This document shows, piece after piece, positions 52,389-62,617 of a stretch of DNA of 64,000 nucleotides. Under the pieces are notes generated by a model. It ran no database searches. It saw only the letters and a list, made by a program, of their open reading frames with translations, and was not told the DNA's origin. The DNA is from Girardinichthys multiradiatus (lineage: Eukaryota; Chordata; Actinopteri; Cyprinodontiformes; Goodeidae). The stretch spans positions 47,336,391 to 47,400,390 of the forward strand of contig NC_061796.1 of assembly GCF_021462225.1 (NCBI RefSeq), written 5' to 3'. A program made the translations under genes and the position numbers. How positions within the stretch are numbered: the first letter of the stretch is position 1; every line of letters starts with the position of its first letter.

Positions 52389-52455
52389 ACATTCTCAAGG
52401 TCTGCCGCCCGCCGTTATGAAGAAGAAGAGTCTGTGAGCTCGCAGTTAGACCCTG

Positions 52456-52463
52456 ATATATAG
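52456..52463 (-). promoter_or_regulatory. TATA-like element of the 272-aa gene
   Basis: CTATATAT on the - strand, about 70 bp before the ATG at 52388. The three - strand Maverick genes that follow one another thus each have a nearby TATA-like box. Confidence 0.5.
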
Positions 52464-52522
52464 CGCAGGAAGGTGGGAGGGTCCTCAAGAAGGGGAGTGG
52501 GTCCTCAAAAGAGGGTGGGTAC

Positions 52523-53284
52523 TCAAAAGAGGGTGGGCTTTAGATCCACAGCAGGGAACGTCAGGATTATTTTCACTGACATAACATCAATCCAGCAGCG
52601 TGAGTTTTCGAAAAGGTTGGAAAGACACTGTCCAATTTCATTCATCTTCTCAACCCAAGCATCATACGGTAGAGCCAGCACAGTCTTGAATACACCGCAG
52701 TTCTGATTGAATGCCTCCAACACAAACAGATCTGAGGGGGTCGTCTGGTTATTCTTGCGTTTGCTTGCCTGAAAAGACCAGCGGCCATTTGCTGTGGTTT
52801 TTGACCCCCACACTGCACTAAAGAGAGGTTCTCTCGCAGCTATTTCAACATCGGAAGGACACATTCTCATCCTTTTTGCTGGTCGAGGAGAGCTTTCATC
52901 TTCATCCTCCCTTTCGTACACTGAGACTGATTCAGGGTTATCGTTAAGGTGTGGGATTGCCAGCCGTAACACAGCCCAGTCGTTGTGGGTGAGAGTACAC
53001 AGAGCCAATGATCCATTAAATACCTCGTCTTGATCCAATTGATACAGGCAGAGCTCTCCTATTTCGTACATGAAAATATACCCCCAGCTACCACTCAGGC
53101 CATATGGTTCCAAAGACCACTCTTCCTGCAGAGTGTCGAACGGAGGCCTTTGTACCTTGCATAGGTAATATGTTGATTTCTTCGGGGCATCCATTTCACG
53201 GCGCGTATGCCTGTAGACGGTTACTGGGGTTTCACACAGAAGAGATGTACGTCTTAGCTGACCTGAGGCCTGTTTTTCATCCAT
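52523..53284 (-). CDS. Maverick right-end protein, 253 aa (unknown)
   Basis: Intact frame near the right TIR. No clear family. It has two segments with a similar plan, an aromatic-rich stretch followed by an amphipathic helix: ALCTLTHNDWAVLRLAIP (near residue 92) and TVLALPYDAWVEKMNEIG (near 208). They loosely recall the strand-turn-helix of PC4-like single-strand DNA-binding proteins. An acidic EREDEDESS with RPAKRMRM near 125-140 could be a linker with a nuclear signal. In-frame ATG at 53284; a CTGCAG acceptor-like site lies 25 bp upstream, so a leader intron from the TIR is possible. Confidence 0.55.
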   Translation of the reverse strand: MDEKQASGQLRRTSLLCETPVTVYRHTRREMDAPKKSTYYLCKVQRPPFDTLQEEWSLEPYGLSGSWGYIFMYEIGELCLYQLDQDEVFNGSLALCTLTHNDWAVLRLAIPHLNDNPESVSVYEREDEDESSPRPAKRMRMCPSDVEIAAREPLFSAVWGSKTTANGRWSFQASKRKNNQTTPSDLFVLEAFNQNCGVFKTVLALPYDAWVEKMNEIGQCLSNLFENSRCWIDVMSVKIILTFPAVDLKPTLF

Positions 53285-53599
53285 TGTTGGTGAAGTTGAA
53301 TCATCATCTGCAGAGTATGTTTTTTAATTTGTTGATTCTAGATTCGCCCCCTAATGACAAAATCCTATTAGCGCGCTTAGTTACGCCCCTTGGCCATGCC
53401 CCCCGAGACACCTCAGCAACAGCGCAGACGCGTTAATTCATTAAACAGTGGATGTGTATTATCAGACAATGCTCCAGACTTATAGCCAGGAAAGTGCTAT
53501 TTTCCTCTTGATTACTTTTGACTACAGTTGGTGTGAAGACTGTCTGAGACAATACACAAGTTGTCTGCTTTAATTCAATAAACAGTGACATGTCTGAGG

Positions 53600-53608
53600 A
53601 TTTTATAA
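53600..53608 (-). promoter_or_regulatory. TATA-like element in right TIR
   Basis: Mirror copy of TTATAAAAT at 41316, facing the 253-aa gene about 316 bp away. Confidence 0.5.
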
Positions 53609-53949
53609 CCTTTATTTTTTATTTTTTCAGTTTCTTGTTACGTTTTACATAGACATACTGGTTACAACCTCTGGCTCCCACGTGGAATGAGGAGAAAACT
53701 GTTTTCTCTAAATCATCAATAACTATTGCTCTAAGATGAAAAAAAGAAAACCTTAAGGTAAGTAAAATTATCATCCATTTTACCAAATGGAGTCTCTCAT
53801 GATTCCAAACAAAGTCTTTTAGCTGTAGAATCCATTTCTAATTTGGAAACAGGATGCTGAGCACTCATAACAATTTTTTTCAGTTCATTGGTTTCTCTGT
53901 TTTAGATCATCTCTACAACAGAAGCCAATTCATCCTTCTTTTTTAAATA

Positions 53950-55559
53950 CAGGTCCTTCTCAAAATATTAGCATATTGTGATAAAGTTCATTATTTTCCA
54001 TAATGTAATGATGAAAATTTAACATTCATATATTTTAGATTCATTGCACACTAACTGAAATATTTCAGGTCTTTTATTGTCTTAATACGGATGATTTTGG
54101 CATACAGCTCATGAAAACCCAAAATTCCTATCTCACAAAATTAGCATATTTCATCCGACTAATAAAAGAAAAGTGTTTTTAATACAAAAAACGTCAACCT
54201 TCAAATAATCATGTACAGTTATGCACTCAATACTTGGTCGGGAATCCTTTTGCAGAAATGACTGCTTCAATGCGGCGTGGCATGGAGGCAATCAGCCTGT
54301 GGCACTGCTGAGGTCTTATGGAGGCCCAGGATGCTTCGATAGCGGCCTTTAGCTCATCCAGAGTGTTGGGTCTTGAGTCTCTCAACGTTCTCTTCACAAT
54401 ATCCCACAGATTCTCTATGGGGTTCAGGTCAGGAGAGTTGGCAGGCCAATTGAGCACAGTGATACCATGGTCAGTAAACCATTTACCAGTGGTTTTGGCA
54501 CTGTGAGCAGGTGCCAGGTCGTGCTGAAAAATGAAATCTTCATCTCCATAAAGCTTTTCAGCAGATGGAAGCATGAAGTGCTCCAAAATCTCCTGATAGC
54601 TAGCTGCATTGACCCTGCCCTTGATAAAACACAGTGGACCAACACCAGCAGCTGACACGGCACCCCAGACCATCACTGACTGTGGGTACTTGACACTGGA
54701 CTTCTGGCATTTTGGCATTTCCTTCTCCCCAGTCTTCCTCCAGACTCTGGCACCTTGATTTCTGAATGACATGCAGAATTTGCTTTCATCCGAAAAAAGT
54801 ACTTTGGACCACTGAGCAACAGTCCAGTGCTGCTTCTCTGTAGCCCAGGTCAGGCGCTTCTGCCGCTGTTTCTGGTTCAAAAGTGGCTTGACCTGGGGAA
54901 TGCGGCACCTGTAGCCCATTTCCTGCACACGCCTGTGCACGGTGGCTCTGGATGTTTCTAATCCAGACTCAGTCCACTGCTTCCGCAGGTCCCCCAAGGT
55001 CTGGAATCGGCCCTTCTCCACAATCTTCCTCAGGATCCGGTCACCTCTTCTCGTTGTGGAGCGTTTTCTGCCACACTTTTTCCTTCCCACAGACTTCCCA
55101 CTGAGGTGCCTTGATACAGCACTCTGGGAACAGCCTATTCGTTCAGAAATGTCTTTCTGTGTCTTACCCTCTTGCTTGAGGGTGTCAATAGTGGCCTTCT
55201 GGACAGCAGTCAGGTCGGCAGTCTTACCCATGATTGGGGTTTTGAGTGATGAACCAGGCTGGGAGTTTTAAAGGTCTCAGGAATCTTTTGCAGGTGTTTA
55301 GAGTTAACTTGTTGATTCAGATGATTAGGTTCATAGCTCGTTTAGAGACCCTTTTAACGATATGCTAATTTTGTGAGATAGGAATTTTGGGTTTTCATGA
55401 GCTGTATGCCAAAATCATCCGTATTAAGACAATAAAAGACCTGAAATATTTCAGTTAGTGTGCAATGAATCTAAAATATATGAATGTTAAATTTTCATCA
55501 TGACATTGTGAAAAATAATTAACTTTATCACAATATGCTAATATTTTGAGAAGGACCTG
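53950..55559 (-). mobile_element. Tc1 transposon, 1,610 bp, apparently complete
   Basis: Ends CAGGTCCTTCTCAAAATATT at both termini in inverted orientation, flanked by TA (53948-53949 and 55560-55561). The left Maverick TIR provides the empty site (TAAATAGCATCT), confirming the TA duplication. It carries an intact transposase frame. Confidence 0.96.
54227..55231 (-). CDS. Tc1 transposase, 334 aa, uninterrupted
   Basis: Cut-and-paste DDE transposase. The N-terminal paired-like domain contains LKQEGKTQKDISERIGCSQS (first helix-turn-helix), then a GRKKCGRKR AT-hook-like linker and a second HTH. Catalytic residues: Asp in FSDESKF, Asp in FQHDLAPAHS, and Glu in PDLNPIENLWD with 34 residues between the last two (DD34E). 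Length is typical for Tc1. The start ATG (55231) gives MGKTADLTAVQKATIDTL. No stop or frameshift is seen, so it may encode active enzyme; expression is unknown. Confidence 0.94.
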   Translation of the reverse strand: MGKTADLTAVQKATIDTLKQEGKTQKDISERIGCSQSAVSRHLSGKSVGRKKCGRKRSTTRRGDRILRKIVEKGRFQTLGDLRKQWTESGLETSRATVHRRVQEMGYRCRIPQVKPLLNQKQRQKRLTWATEKQHWTVAQWSKVLFSDESKFCMSFRNQGARVWRKTGEKEMPKCQKSSVKYPQSVMVWGAVSAAGVGPLCFIKGRVNAASYQEILEHFMLPSAEKLYGDEDFIFQHDLAPAHSAKTTGKWFTDHGITVLNWPANSPDLNPIENLWDIVKRTLRDSRPNTLDELKAAIEASWASIRPQQCHRLIASMPRRIEAVISAKGFPTKY

Positions 55560-55923
55560 TAGCATCTAAATAACCCCCTGTGTTAAAACAAAATGAATTT
55601 ACAATCTGTCAGGTTCTCTCTTCTTATCAGAATTTCGTGTCATGTGCCTGCATTAAATTGAGTGACCTTTTAAAGTGGAAAAACTACATGTTTTGTTTTT
55701 AGATGTAAAAAACATCTAAAAACATACAATTAGAAAGATTCGCTTCCTTGTAATGACAACTTCCGGTTAATGACAACATCCGATTAATGATGATATCCGG
55801 TTACGTCACAGGAAGCCCCAGCCACCGGAAGTCCCGCCCTAGGATGTCCCAGCCACCGGAAGTCCCGCCCACCTGTCAAAATTTTCACACCTCGTTTGAT
55901 TGAAGGATGTCCTTAATGTCTCT

Positions 55924-56596
55924 CACCCCCATTTTTCCGGTTAAAAAACAAGCTCCATCAACAGGAAAGATAGTCAGTTCTGGTTTGCATTCACCTTTGA
56001 GGGACAAAGATATACTTATACCAGACTACCTCAAGGCTACTGTGAAATTCCAACTATATACTTTCAGGTAACGAGTGCAAGTATGGCCAAGTTTGACCCT
56101 CCAGGAGGTAGTCAGGGTTTATTATATGTTGATGATGTGCTACTAGCCTCTCCTGATGAGGAGACCTGTAAAAATGACACAATAGCATTATTAAAACATT
56201 TAGCAGAAGAGGGACACAAATGATGTCCTTCCTTGGACTAACTAATTATTGTAGAAACTGGGTGCCAAATTATGCAGAAATAGTAACTCCATTAAACAAA
56301 CTAATGTATGAGGAAGAGTTGAAAATGACGTCTGAACTAACATGGAGTGTAGAAGCTGAAGAAGCATTTACCAACATAAAACAAGTTAAACCGTTTGTTC
56401 GGATGGTAGATTGCAAGAGACATTTTATGACTTCAGTTCTGGTTCAACAACATGGAGATAAAATGAAAATAATAGCCTATTTCTTTTCAAAACTAGATAG
56501 TGTTGCGTGTGCGCAACCATATTGTGTGAGAGCTGTAATTGCAGCCCAAAATGACAGTTGCAGTGCTACAATAGTGTTGTTTCACCTTTTAACCTT
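55924..56596 (+). pseudogene. ERV copy 3 pol, part after the Maverick
   Basis: RT continues from CACCCCCATTTTTCCGG to the YVDD region (near 56130). It then loses 139 bp relative to copy 2 through a CAAA microhomology at about 56217, and continues to the RNase H start. It ends where CTT joins TE-A family sequence. No MITE is present here, so this copy shows the empty MITE site. RNase H, integrase, env and the 3' LTR are missing. Confidence 0.88.
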
Positions 56597-58030
56597 CGAT
56601 GATGTCATCATTTGACAAGTGAATATTTTTCATGCCTAGAGGCAGATCAATCCCAGAAGGTTTCATTTTTCTGTGACTTTCCTTGTAGGAGCTATATCAA
56701 TTTAGTGTTTTATGGCGAGAAGTCATATTTTGAGGCGTGGCCACGCCCACACGCTTTCATGTATCAAAAAGCTTTTGATAACTTTTGATCCCCAATGCCT
56801 TAAGAGTATACTGAGTGATTTTCAAGTCTCAAAGTCAAAAGCTGTAGGAGGAGTTCGCTCAGATATGCGGGTTAGAAACGGCCAAAACAGGGTCAAAATG
56901 GCAACTTCAATCCAAAATGGCCGACTTCCTGTGGGGTTTGGACCAATGCTCCAAGAGACTTTTTTGTAGGTCCTAAGAAGTGACATATGTGTACCGAATT
57001 TCACAATCCTCGGTCAAAGCATGGCTCGGGGCTGATTTTTTGAAATATTCTAGGGGGCGCTGTGGACGAATTAGGCCACGCCCACCGAATATGTCATCAG
57101 ATCTTTGTGGGGGACTGGACAAGGATCAATCACATTGAATGTGATGCAGATCAGATGATCTATGTGGAAATTAGAGGCAAACGTATGGCCATGGCGTGAC
57201 GTCTGAATTCGGGTCGGCGCCACGGCCACGCCCTTTTATGAAAAGACACTGTGCCTCAAACGAAGTTAGACCCACTAGTTATCTGTCTTCTGACACACTT
57301 TCAAGTTGATTGGGTCAAGAGGGTCAGAGAGGCAACTTTCCAAGTGAAAAAAGTGACTTCCTGTTCTGAGGGGGCGTGGCTTTGATGATGTCAGCATATG
57401 ACCCCATAGGATTGTCGGGAACCCGAAGGTCCTCCTTGCTGGCAACTTTGGTGTGATTTGGAATTTTTTTGGGAAAGTTATTGCAATTTTTCACTTTCGG
57501 CACGAACTCCAAGTTCGTGCCCCGGCCACGCCCCCTAAACATGGCCAAAAATTCACGATTTTGATAACTTTTAATCCCCCATCCCTTAACTCCATATTGA
57601 CCAAATATGAACCCGATAGCTCAAAATCCCTAGGAGGAGTTCGTTAAAGTTCGAGGTGAGTAAAAGTGAAAAACGGGCAAAAATCGGCCTTTAATCCAAA
57701 ATGGCCGACTTCCTGTGCATTTTAGGACATACCCCCAAGAGACTTTTTTTTTTGGTTTTAGGAGTTCTAGCATTGTGCCGAATTTCAGATCTGTACGACT
57801 TACGGTTCGGCCTATCTCACGTTTGGGGGCGTGGCTAAGTGGTTTGGCCACGCCCACTGACGACGACATTAAGGATCACGAATTTCACGCGGGGGACCAT
57901 TTTGGGTGAAGTTTGGTGAGTTTTGGGGCATGGCAAAGTCCCCATATTGCCCCGCAACGAGGCAGCGGAAAAAAGAATAAGAATTCAAGCGATTACAATA
58001 GGCCCTTGCAGTTTTCCTGCTCGGGCCTAA
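56597..58030 (+). mobile_element. TE-A family, partial copy (3' two-thirds)
   Basis: Matches 5918-7362, starting TCGATGATGTCA and ending CTCGGGCCTAA, then TTATAAC. More diverged from copy A than the duplication units are from each other. The left truncation abuts ERV pol directly. Confidence 0.9.
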
Positions 58031-58229
58031 TTATAACACTCCAAGCTTTAATTTACTTCTGGTGAAGCTTGTCTTCGTAGGCTTCATGTACTGTCATGTG
58101 AAAATGTTAGTTTCAGTGTCCATTTAGCAGGACATAAAGATAATCTGCTCTCTGTATCATGATCTAAGGGACCTCAAGGAGGTTAGACCACAGTCTTTAT
58201 TTACCAAGCAAAGATAAGGCCAAAATTTT
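58031..58229. other. Short unassigned spacer
   Basis: Nothing recognised between the TE-A family copy and the Tc1 relic. Confidence 0.4.
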
Positions 58230-59300
58230 AAAGCTTTGTGTGAAAACTAAGTACACCCTTGCTGATTAGATTTAAGAGGGAAAGTTGCAGCATGGTGCTG
58301 CTAATCAAATCATCTATAACAGTAGGAGTTCTGTCAGTTTGCTGCTCTGGAGCATCCAGGTGTGTTACCACAATGCCAGGGTGAAAAGACATCAGCAATG
58401 ACCTAACTGTTGCTTCTTATCAACCCAGGAAGGCTGATAAAGTCATCTCCAAACCATCTGAAGTCCATCATTCTGCTGAAGAAAAGATTTTTTCCAGGAG
58501 AAAAACATCTCAGACTGCGGCCGTCCCAGCAGATTCACCCCAAAGTCAGAGCGTGAAGCTCAGAGAAACAACCAAAAACCCAAGAGCTCCACCTCAGACT
58601 CTGCAGGCCTCAGTTAGTGGGTTAAAGATCATGACATGACAGCTAGATAAACACTGAACCAGTATGGCTGATTTGTAGGGTTGAAGGAGAAAGCCTCTTC
58701 TCTCTAACTTCTGGGACAATGTCCTCTGGACAGGTGAGACCAAAGTAGAGATGTTAGACCTTAATGGACAGAACCATGTTAGCAGAAACCAAACACAACA
58801 TATCAGCACAAACATCTCAACCATAAAATGTGGTGGAGGGATGATGATTCGGGCTTCTTCTGCAGCAACAGGACCTGAGCCCCTTGCAGTCATTGAGTGG
58901 ACCATGATCGCTTCTCTCTGCCAAAGTATTTAATGGTCAAATGGAAGTCCATCTGTCCAACAGCTGAAGCTTGGTCCAAACTGGGTCATCAGCAGAACAA
59001 TGATCCCAAAACCCAGAAGCTAATCTGCAGAAAGAAAAGAATCAAGCGGTTGCAATAGCCTAGTCAAAGTTCAGAACTTAAACCAATTAAAATGCTGTGG
59101 TGGGACCTTCAGAGATGTGTCCAGAAAACCTCAATGAACCGAAGCAACGATGGAAAGAAGAGTGGAACAGAACTTCTCCACAATCATGTGAGGGTCCCTA
59201 ACTTTTCCACGTAAAGCTTTCCCATTTTGGTTTCATCCATGTCTCATTTCTTATATTTCTTTTCAGAAAAACAACAGAAAAATGAAGACATTTGGAGCAT
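58230..59300 (+). pseudogene. Decayed Tc1-family element
   Basis: Scattered transposase pieces in all forward frames. They include a FSDETK-like block around 58725 (reading LWTGETKV), a MWWRDDDSGFF-like stretch near 58830 and a GPEPLAVIEWT segment near 58880. This order fits a Tc1-type transposase eroded by many indels. No intact inverted repeats were identified. Confidence 0.65.
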
Positions 59301-59325
59301 TTTTTAAATAAATTTGTGTCCTTAA

Positions 59326-59412
59326 AGAATCAGAATCAGCTTCATTCTCCATGTTTTTGCACAAAATCAAGAAAACAAGGACTCTGGTTCCACTTTGCTC
59401 TCAATGAAGACA
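59326..59412. repeat. LINE 3'-tail fragment (L2-like)
   Basis: AGAATCAGAATCAGCTTCAT followed by a TTTGCACA...ACAAGGA-type segment resembles the 3' end of the LINE at 42699, so it is a very short 5'-truncated copy. Confidence 0.5.
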
Positions 59413-60895
59413 TTTAAAACGTTAGGACCAAATTGTACTCAGATATCTAGTTTAACTTTATGTTTAGAACAACTACAAAAACATACGTATTCTTTAATAA
59501 ATGTTCCTTATTTTTAGCGCTTAGAATCAGAATCATTGATTTTTTTTCAGTCAAGCCTCAAGTTTCTAAAGCCTGAAATAAACATTTTCTCATCAAATCC
59601 CCGACATCCAGGTCACTTCAAACTGCATCTCTGTAGGAGTCCAGACCTCAGGCGGTAATCATCACGTGAACATTTAATAATTATTATAAATCTGTTTCAG
59701 AAAAAATATGTCTTAATCTTTTAACAATTAATTCACCATCAAAAAATCGGCCAAATGCTGATTTTTATTATTTTGAAAATTGTATAGACCCAATTAAAAA
59801 CATATATAAATTTCTGCTTTAAGAAAAAAAACAGAAAGAGATTAAAACCTGTACATTTAAATTTCTAGTTTTTATCTTTGCAATGACTGAAGTTATCAGC
59901 TGTGTCCCCCTGTCTTCATATGTTTGTAATTTTAATATTTTGACGGAATGTCTGAAATAAATTGTTCATTCAAATAATTAACAATTGCTGGTAATTACAG
60001 AACGTTCGAATCTAAATGTTCTCTTGATGTTCTGCTCATCTGACCTGCCAGTAGACACCAAACAAGACACATAACTCTTTGTTTCTTTGCAACAAGCTGC
60101 TGTTATCTCTGAGCCTAAAGGTTCCATATAAAACTAGTTGTTTACTAAATTGACTGTTTTTGTTGAAACAACACTGGTCCCTTTATGGTGGTTAGCAGCC
60201 TGACCTTTGACTCAGTCAGACATGAATCAGTCTGACCTTTGTTTGGTCCCAATAATTTAGAAACACAGAAACATTCTGGAAAAGGTCAGGCACTGAACTG
60301 AATCTCGAAGGACTAGTAATCCCTTAAAAGATTACTAGAAGGTGTGGCTACTTAGAAGGAATTAGAAAGTAAAGACTAGATGTAAAATGTCCAACATGGT
60401 TTGTCAGAACTTAAATCTGAATTATGAAAGTAAGTCATCTCCTGACCGCTGGACGTCAGCGGATGCATCCTGACCTGCTCTGACTGTAAACGGGCTTTGT
60501 TGATTGGAAGAAGAAAATCTGCAAATCACCACAGTGTGACAGTGATAATTAAAGTAAATCCTGAGCAGCTGAATCTTCCTTTAAACCCTACAAACCACCG
60601 ATGCCAGTGTGGTGAATGAGTCGGTGATCATCTGAGTCACATGAAGACTGGAACACTGCTCTCTTCATCAGAGAAACTCCATTGACTCTGCCTGGAGGCC
60701 TTTCAACTCAGGCCTGATGATCTCAGTGAGGTGTCGCTGCGTCCGACTTGACCTCATTCTGCAGAGTCGAACTAATCAGGATGGAGGAAAGAGACGGAGT
60801 CTAATCAGAAATGACCAGAGGAAATGATCTCATGTCCAAAAATGTCAGACAGTTTATTCACAATCAGACCATTTCGGTGACGTTAATGGCAAACC
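59413..60895. other. Unassigned intergenic DNA
   Basis: About 1.5 kb with no credible coding frame or repeat signature. Confidence 0.45.
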
Positions 60896-61172
60896 TTCAT
60901 CCATCTATCCATTTTCATTCCCACTTGTCCGTGCAGGTTTGGACAAAAGGCAGGGTTCAACCCGGACAGGCCACCAGTCCATTGTAAGACAATACAGGGA
61001 CACAGGACCATGTCTGAGGATATTTTAGAGTAACCTATTAACCTGGCAGTGGGAGGAAGCTGGAGTACCAGGAGACACATTCCAGGGAAAGAGCATGCAA
61101 ACTCCATTCCAGGATTTGAACCCAGAACCTTCTTGATGCAAGGCAACAGTGGTACTAACTGCTCCATCGTGC
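60896..61172 (-). repeat. SINE-like element, nearly full length, antisense
   Basis: Minus-strand copy of the same family as 11935, 16034 and 28872: GATTTGAACCCAGAACCTTC, GTGGGAGGAAGCTGGAGTAC and an ATCCATCTATCCA tail at the 3' end. It shows that the family tail is a GGAT-type simple repeat. Confidence 0.7.
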
Positions 61173-61860
61173 AGATGTTCAACTTTCAGTAGATTTTACA
61201 AAAACGTTTAGAACCATCACTGAGGCAAACCGTTTCCATTTGGGTTTTGAGCTGGACCACTGCACATTCAGAAACAGAACCCACTGGAAGAGATCTCAAA
61301 ATAACAAGGTGCAGTTTTAGCAGCTGGTCAAATGATCTTCATCTATCTGATGCGGGATTGATGAGCAGAGTAGTGAAAAATGGAAAAATAAAAACAAATG
61401 ATGACAAACAAGATAAAGCCAACGCCTCTAATCTGCCCAGCGAGGTGGTGACAGCGCCCTAACGACTGACCTTAGTAGAGGTCCAACCACCGTCGTTTGT
61501 TAAGGGCTGATGTACCAACAGACAAACGCTGATCCAGAGCACCGTGGTGCAACCTGACAATTAAACTCACACTGAGCCCGTCAGGATGAAGGGGGCCAAG
61601 AAAGGACAAATGATTGGACTGCAGTCTTGGTCAGTTTACTCAGAAGCGTCAAAGTTTCTTAACAGAACAGGATTGAAAATGATGACTAGGCACCACGCCT
61701 TGGACTGTGGACCATGTAACAGTTGTTGAAGAGAAAATCGAAGGCTTGTGTTTTTGCCTGACACCGCCAGGCTGCACTTGGCTTAAGTGAATAACCAGCC
61801 AGCAAATTGAAAGAAAAAACACCATAAAACATAATTTAATGTCAAAACATAAAATGGATG
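61173..61860. other. Unassigned intergenic DNA
   Basis: No supported gene. A 71-codon frame at 61247-61462 has no motif. Confidence 0.4.
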
Positions 61861-61861
61861 G

Positions 61862-62258
61862 CCAAGCCAACTTTATTTATAAAGCACTTTCACAACAACA
61901 GGTACTGACCAAAGTACTGAACAACAACAATGATTAAAATAAATCAACAAAACAATATAATTTCAAACAAATATAATTATTAAAAGTAGAAATAAAATCC
62001 AAGTAAGAGTAGCAGCAAAAAAATACAACAGACAGGAAAACATAACATTTAATTAAAAATCAACAACAAATATTGGCTCAAAAGCCAGAAAGATGAGATG
62101 TGTTTTCAGAACAGATTGAAAACTGGATGGTGAAGAGGCTTTTCTAATTTCCAGCGGCAAAGTGGTCCAACATTTGGGGGCTGCATCGGCGAAAGTCTGA
62201 TCCCCCCTGAGCTTCCACCGTGTCCTTGGCATCTCCAGCAACAACTGATCAGCTGATC
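61862..62258. repeat. Probable dispersed repeat (fish-type, CTTTATTTATAAAGCACTTT)
   Basis: It begins GCCAACTTTATTTATAAAGC and includes TGACCAAAGTACTGAACAAC, an A-rich middle and AAAAGCCAGAAAGATGAG, words I recall from an interspersed teleost repeat family. Class uncertain, possibly a retroelement 3' region. It leads into the tetranucleotide array. Confidence 0.5.
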
Positions 62259-62263
62259 TGAGT

Positions 62264-62617
62264 GACCATCCATCCATCCAACCATCCATCCATCCATCCA
62301 TCCATCCATCCATCCAACCATCCATCCATCCATCCATCCAACCATCCATCCAACCATCCATCCATCCAACCATCCATCCATCCATCCATCAATCCATCCA
62401 ACCATCCATCCATCCATCCATCCATCCATCCATCCAACCATCCATCCATCCATCCATCCATCCATCCAACTATCCATCCAACCATCCATCCATCCATCCA
62501 TCCATCCATCCATCCATCCATCCATCCATCCATCCATCCATCCATCCATCCATCCATCCATCCATCCATCCATCCAACTATCCATCCAACCATCCATCCA
62601 TCCATCCATCCATCCAA
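62264..62617. repeat. (CCAT)n microsatellite with CCAA variants
   Basis: About 88 tetranucleotide units, mostly CATC/CCAT, with interspersed CAAC and CAAT variants. It produces long spurious frames on both strands. Confidence 0.97.

Larger units (their letters stand above)
40679..55923. mobile_element. Maverick/Polinton element, 15.2 kb, inserted in ERV pol
   Basis: A self-synthesizing type DNA transposon with long TIRs starting AGACATTAAGGACATCCTTC. It is flanked by the 6-bp duplication CACCCC (40673-40678 and 55924-55929); the left end appears two bases (AG) shorter than the right. Gene content is diagnostic: protein-primed polB, FtsK-type packaging ATPase, adenain-like protease, double jelly-roll and penton-like capsid proteins, and a retroviral-type integrase with a chromodomain. 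ERV copies 1 and 2 show the uninterrupted site (GTAACACCCCCATTTTTC). Broken polB and integrase mean this copy cannot transpose alone. Confidence 0.96.
53439..55923 (-). repeat. Maverick right TIR, with Tc1 inside
   Basis: Inverted copy of 40679-41478. Minus the Tc1 (1,612 bp with its TA) it is about 873 bp. It is longer than the left because CCAGCCACCGGAAGTCCCGC occurs twice (near 55818 and 55849), where the left TIR has one GGCGGGACTTCC. The inner edge reads ATG AAT TAA on the - strand. Confidence 0.92.
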
